Origin: an uncultured Opitutia bacterium
GTDB lineage: Bacteria > Verrucomicrobiota > Verrucomicrobiia > Opitutales > UBA953
DNA length: 6,951 bases
Direction of reading: 5' to 3'
Assembly (NCBI GenBank): GCA_903921665.1
Contig: CAIXQT010000103.1
Coordinates: forward strand, 1 to 6,951
A program made the position numbers and the translations under genes. The notes below the pieces were generated by a model. The model saw nothing but the letters and a program-made list of their open reading frames with translations, ran no database searches and was not told the DNA's origin. Below are positions 6,257 to 6,951 of this stretch, one piece after another (position 1 is the stretch's first letter; each line of letters starts with the position of its first letter).

Positions 6257-6951
6257 ATGGACCGCCGCGAGTTTCTTCACCTCACCGCCTTAGGTTCGCT
6301 GGGCGTCGCCACGCTCACCGGATGCGCCGGCGGCGGAGGTGGTGGCTTCGCCGGCCCAGCGCCCGTCGCGCCGCGCCCTTCTGCGCCCAGTGTCGCCGCG
6401 CCGATCACCGGCAAGGTCATGCTTGGCATCGACGTCCTTGCCGCCGAGGGCTTCGCTCGGCTCCAAGGACTGCGTTGCGGTCTCGTCACGCATCGCGCCG
6501 GCGTGAACGGCCTTGGTCAGCGGACGGCTGACGTCCTGGCGCGCGCGCCCGGCGTGAAGCTCGTGAAGCTTTTCGGACCGGAGCATGGGATCGACGGCGA
6601 CGCCAAGGCAGAGATCTCGGTCAAGAACGCCCGCGACGCGCGTACCGGCCTCCCGGTCTTTTCGCTTTATGGCGCGACGCGCCGACCGACGCCGGAGATG
6701 CTGTCCGGCCTCGACGTCGTGCTCATCGACTTCCAGGACGTCGGCGCCCGCTCGTACACGTATATCAGTTGCATGCGCTATGTGATCGAGGCGTGCTTCT
6801 CGCTCGCTCGTCCGGTCCGCGTGATCGTGCTCGATCGCCCCAACCCGCTCGGCGGCGAAAAAGTCGACGGACCTTTCCTCGATCGCAAGTGGCGTAGCTA
6901 CGTCGGCGCCTACGAGACGCCTTACGTCCACGGCCTGACCATCGGTGAGAT
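6257..6951 (+). CDS. Tat-exported lipoprotein, DUF1343/NamZ-type exo-beta-N-acetylmuramidase (partial, cut at right edge)
   Basis: The frame runs from ATG 6257 off the window end (231 complete codons). The N-terminus, MDRREFLHLTALG, has the twin-arginine pattern RRxFL, and LTGC (20-23) is a lipobox with Cys23 as the likely lipidated residue. A low-complexity linker (24-51) with six glycines and then Ala/Pro repeats leads to the catalytic domain. That domain matches DUF1343: LGIDVL (56-61), GLVTHRAGV (75-83), LFGPEHGIDGDA (105-116), TGLPVFSLYGATRRPTPEML (130-149), FQDVGARSYTYIS (159-171), VLDRPNPLGG (191-200) and HGLTIGE (225-231). The family includes NamZ, which releases MurNAc from peptidoglycan fragments (GH171), so a cell-wall recycling role outside the cytoplasm is likely. 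Expected full length is about 400 residues. In-frame ATGs at 6236 and 6239 would add MMAPLLP; MDRREF is the most Tat-like start. Confidence 0.9.
   Translation, partial: MDRREFLHLTALGSLGVATLTGCAGGGGGGFAGPAPVAPRPSAPSVAAPITGKVMLGIDVLAAEGFARLQGLRCGLVTHRAGVNGLGQRTADVLARAPGVKLVKLFGPEHGIDGDAKAEISVKNARDARTGLPVFSLYGATRRPTPEMLSGLDVVLIDFQDVGARSYTYISCMRYVIEACFSLARPVRVIVLDRPNPLGGEKVDGPFLDRKWRSYVGAYETPYVHGLTIGE

Noticed and set aside
6157..6258. 34-residue upstream extension of PurN
   Set aside because: Its ATG arises from the CCATGG palindrome at the opposite gene's start, and the PurN family begins at the MRVALLGSGRGSN strand.
6290..6931. 213-codon minus-strand open frame opposite the right-edge gene
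   Set aside because: The plus-strand frame from 6257 carries a clear Tat/lipobox start and many DUF1343 motifs; the minus frame is a composition artefact.
1..6951. tRNA, rRNA, riboswitch, CRISPR or insertion-sequence signatures
   Set aside because: Nearly all the sequence is accounted for by protein-coding genes. The gaps are 100 bp or less and show no cloverleaf, repeat array or terminal inverted repeats.

Overview
The window is GC-rich (about two thirds G+C by eye, with strong G/C preference at third codon positions) and tightly packed. It carries chromosomal housekeeping and cell-envelope genes, and I see no mobile element, RNA gene, CRISPR array or phage gene. Protein style and gene content (SUMF1-family protein, long CapD/FlaA1-type dehydratase, PurE/PurK, a PrmA starting MIELKCPIHED, a Tat-lipoprotein of the DUF1343/NamZ family) suggest a Verrucomicrobiota-like bacterium, perhaps an Opitutae relative. 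That placement is inference from general resemblance, not a search result.

Layout. The left part reads rightwards: the last 58 codons of a SUMF1/formylglycine-generating-enzyme-type protein (2-178), a membrane-anchored nucleotide-sugar 4,6-dehydratase (210-2111), purE (2163-2684), purK (2688-3821) and a small four-helix membrane protein (3825-4199). The middle part reads leftwards, from right to left: purN (6156-5578), prmA (5578-4691) and another small four-helix membrane protein (4652-4200). The two gene runs meet tail to tail with no spacer: both stop codons lie inside the palindrome CTGATCAG (4196-4203). At the right edge, a 100-bp divergent spacer separates purN from a rightward gene cut off by the window end (6257-6951), a predicted Tat-exported lipoprotein of the DUF1343/NamZ exo-N-acetylmuramidase family.

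Function. PurE and PurK together make CAIR from AIR by the bacterial N5-CAIR route, and PurN supplies the earlier formyl transfer to GAR, so three steps of IMP synthesis lie on opposing strands within about 4 kb. PrmA, which methylates ribosomal protein L11, is coupled to purN through a TGATG stop/start overlap. The CapD-type enzyme and the NamZ-type lipoprotein act on envelope glycans: nucleotide-sugar supply for surface polysaccharide and turnover of peptidoglycan MurNAc, respectively.

No wholly new system is visible. The points most worth a second look are the absence of Shine-Dalgarno motifs before all eight gene starts, the zero-spacer convergent junction, the two unrecognised membrane proteins that close the two opposing runs, short direct repeats that duplicate the sequence around the purE start, and the loss of two usually conserved histidines in PurN.
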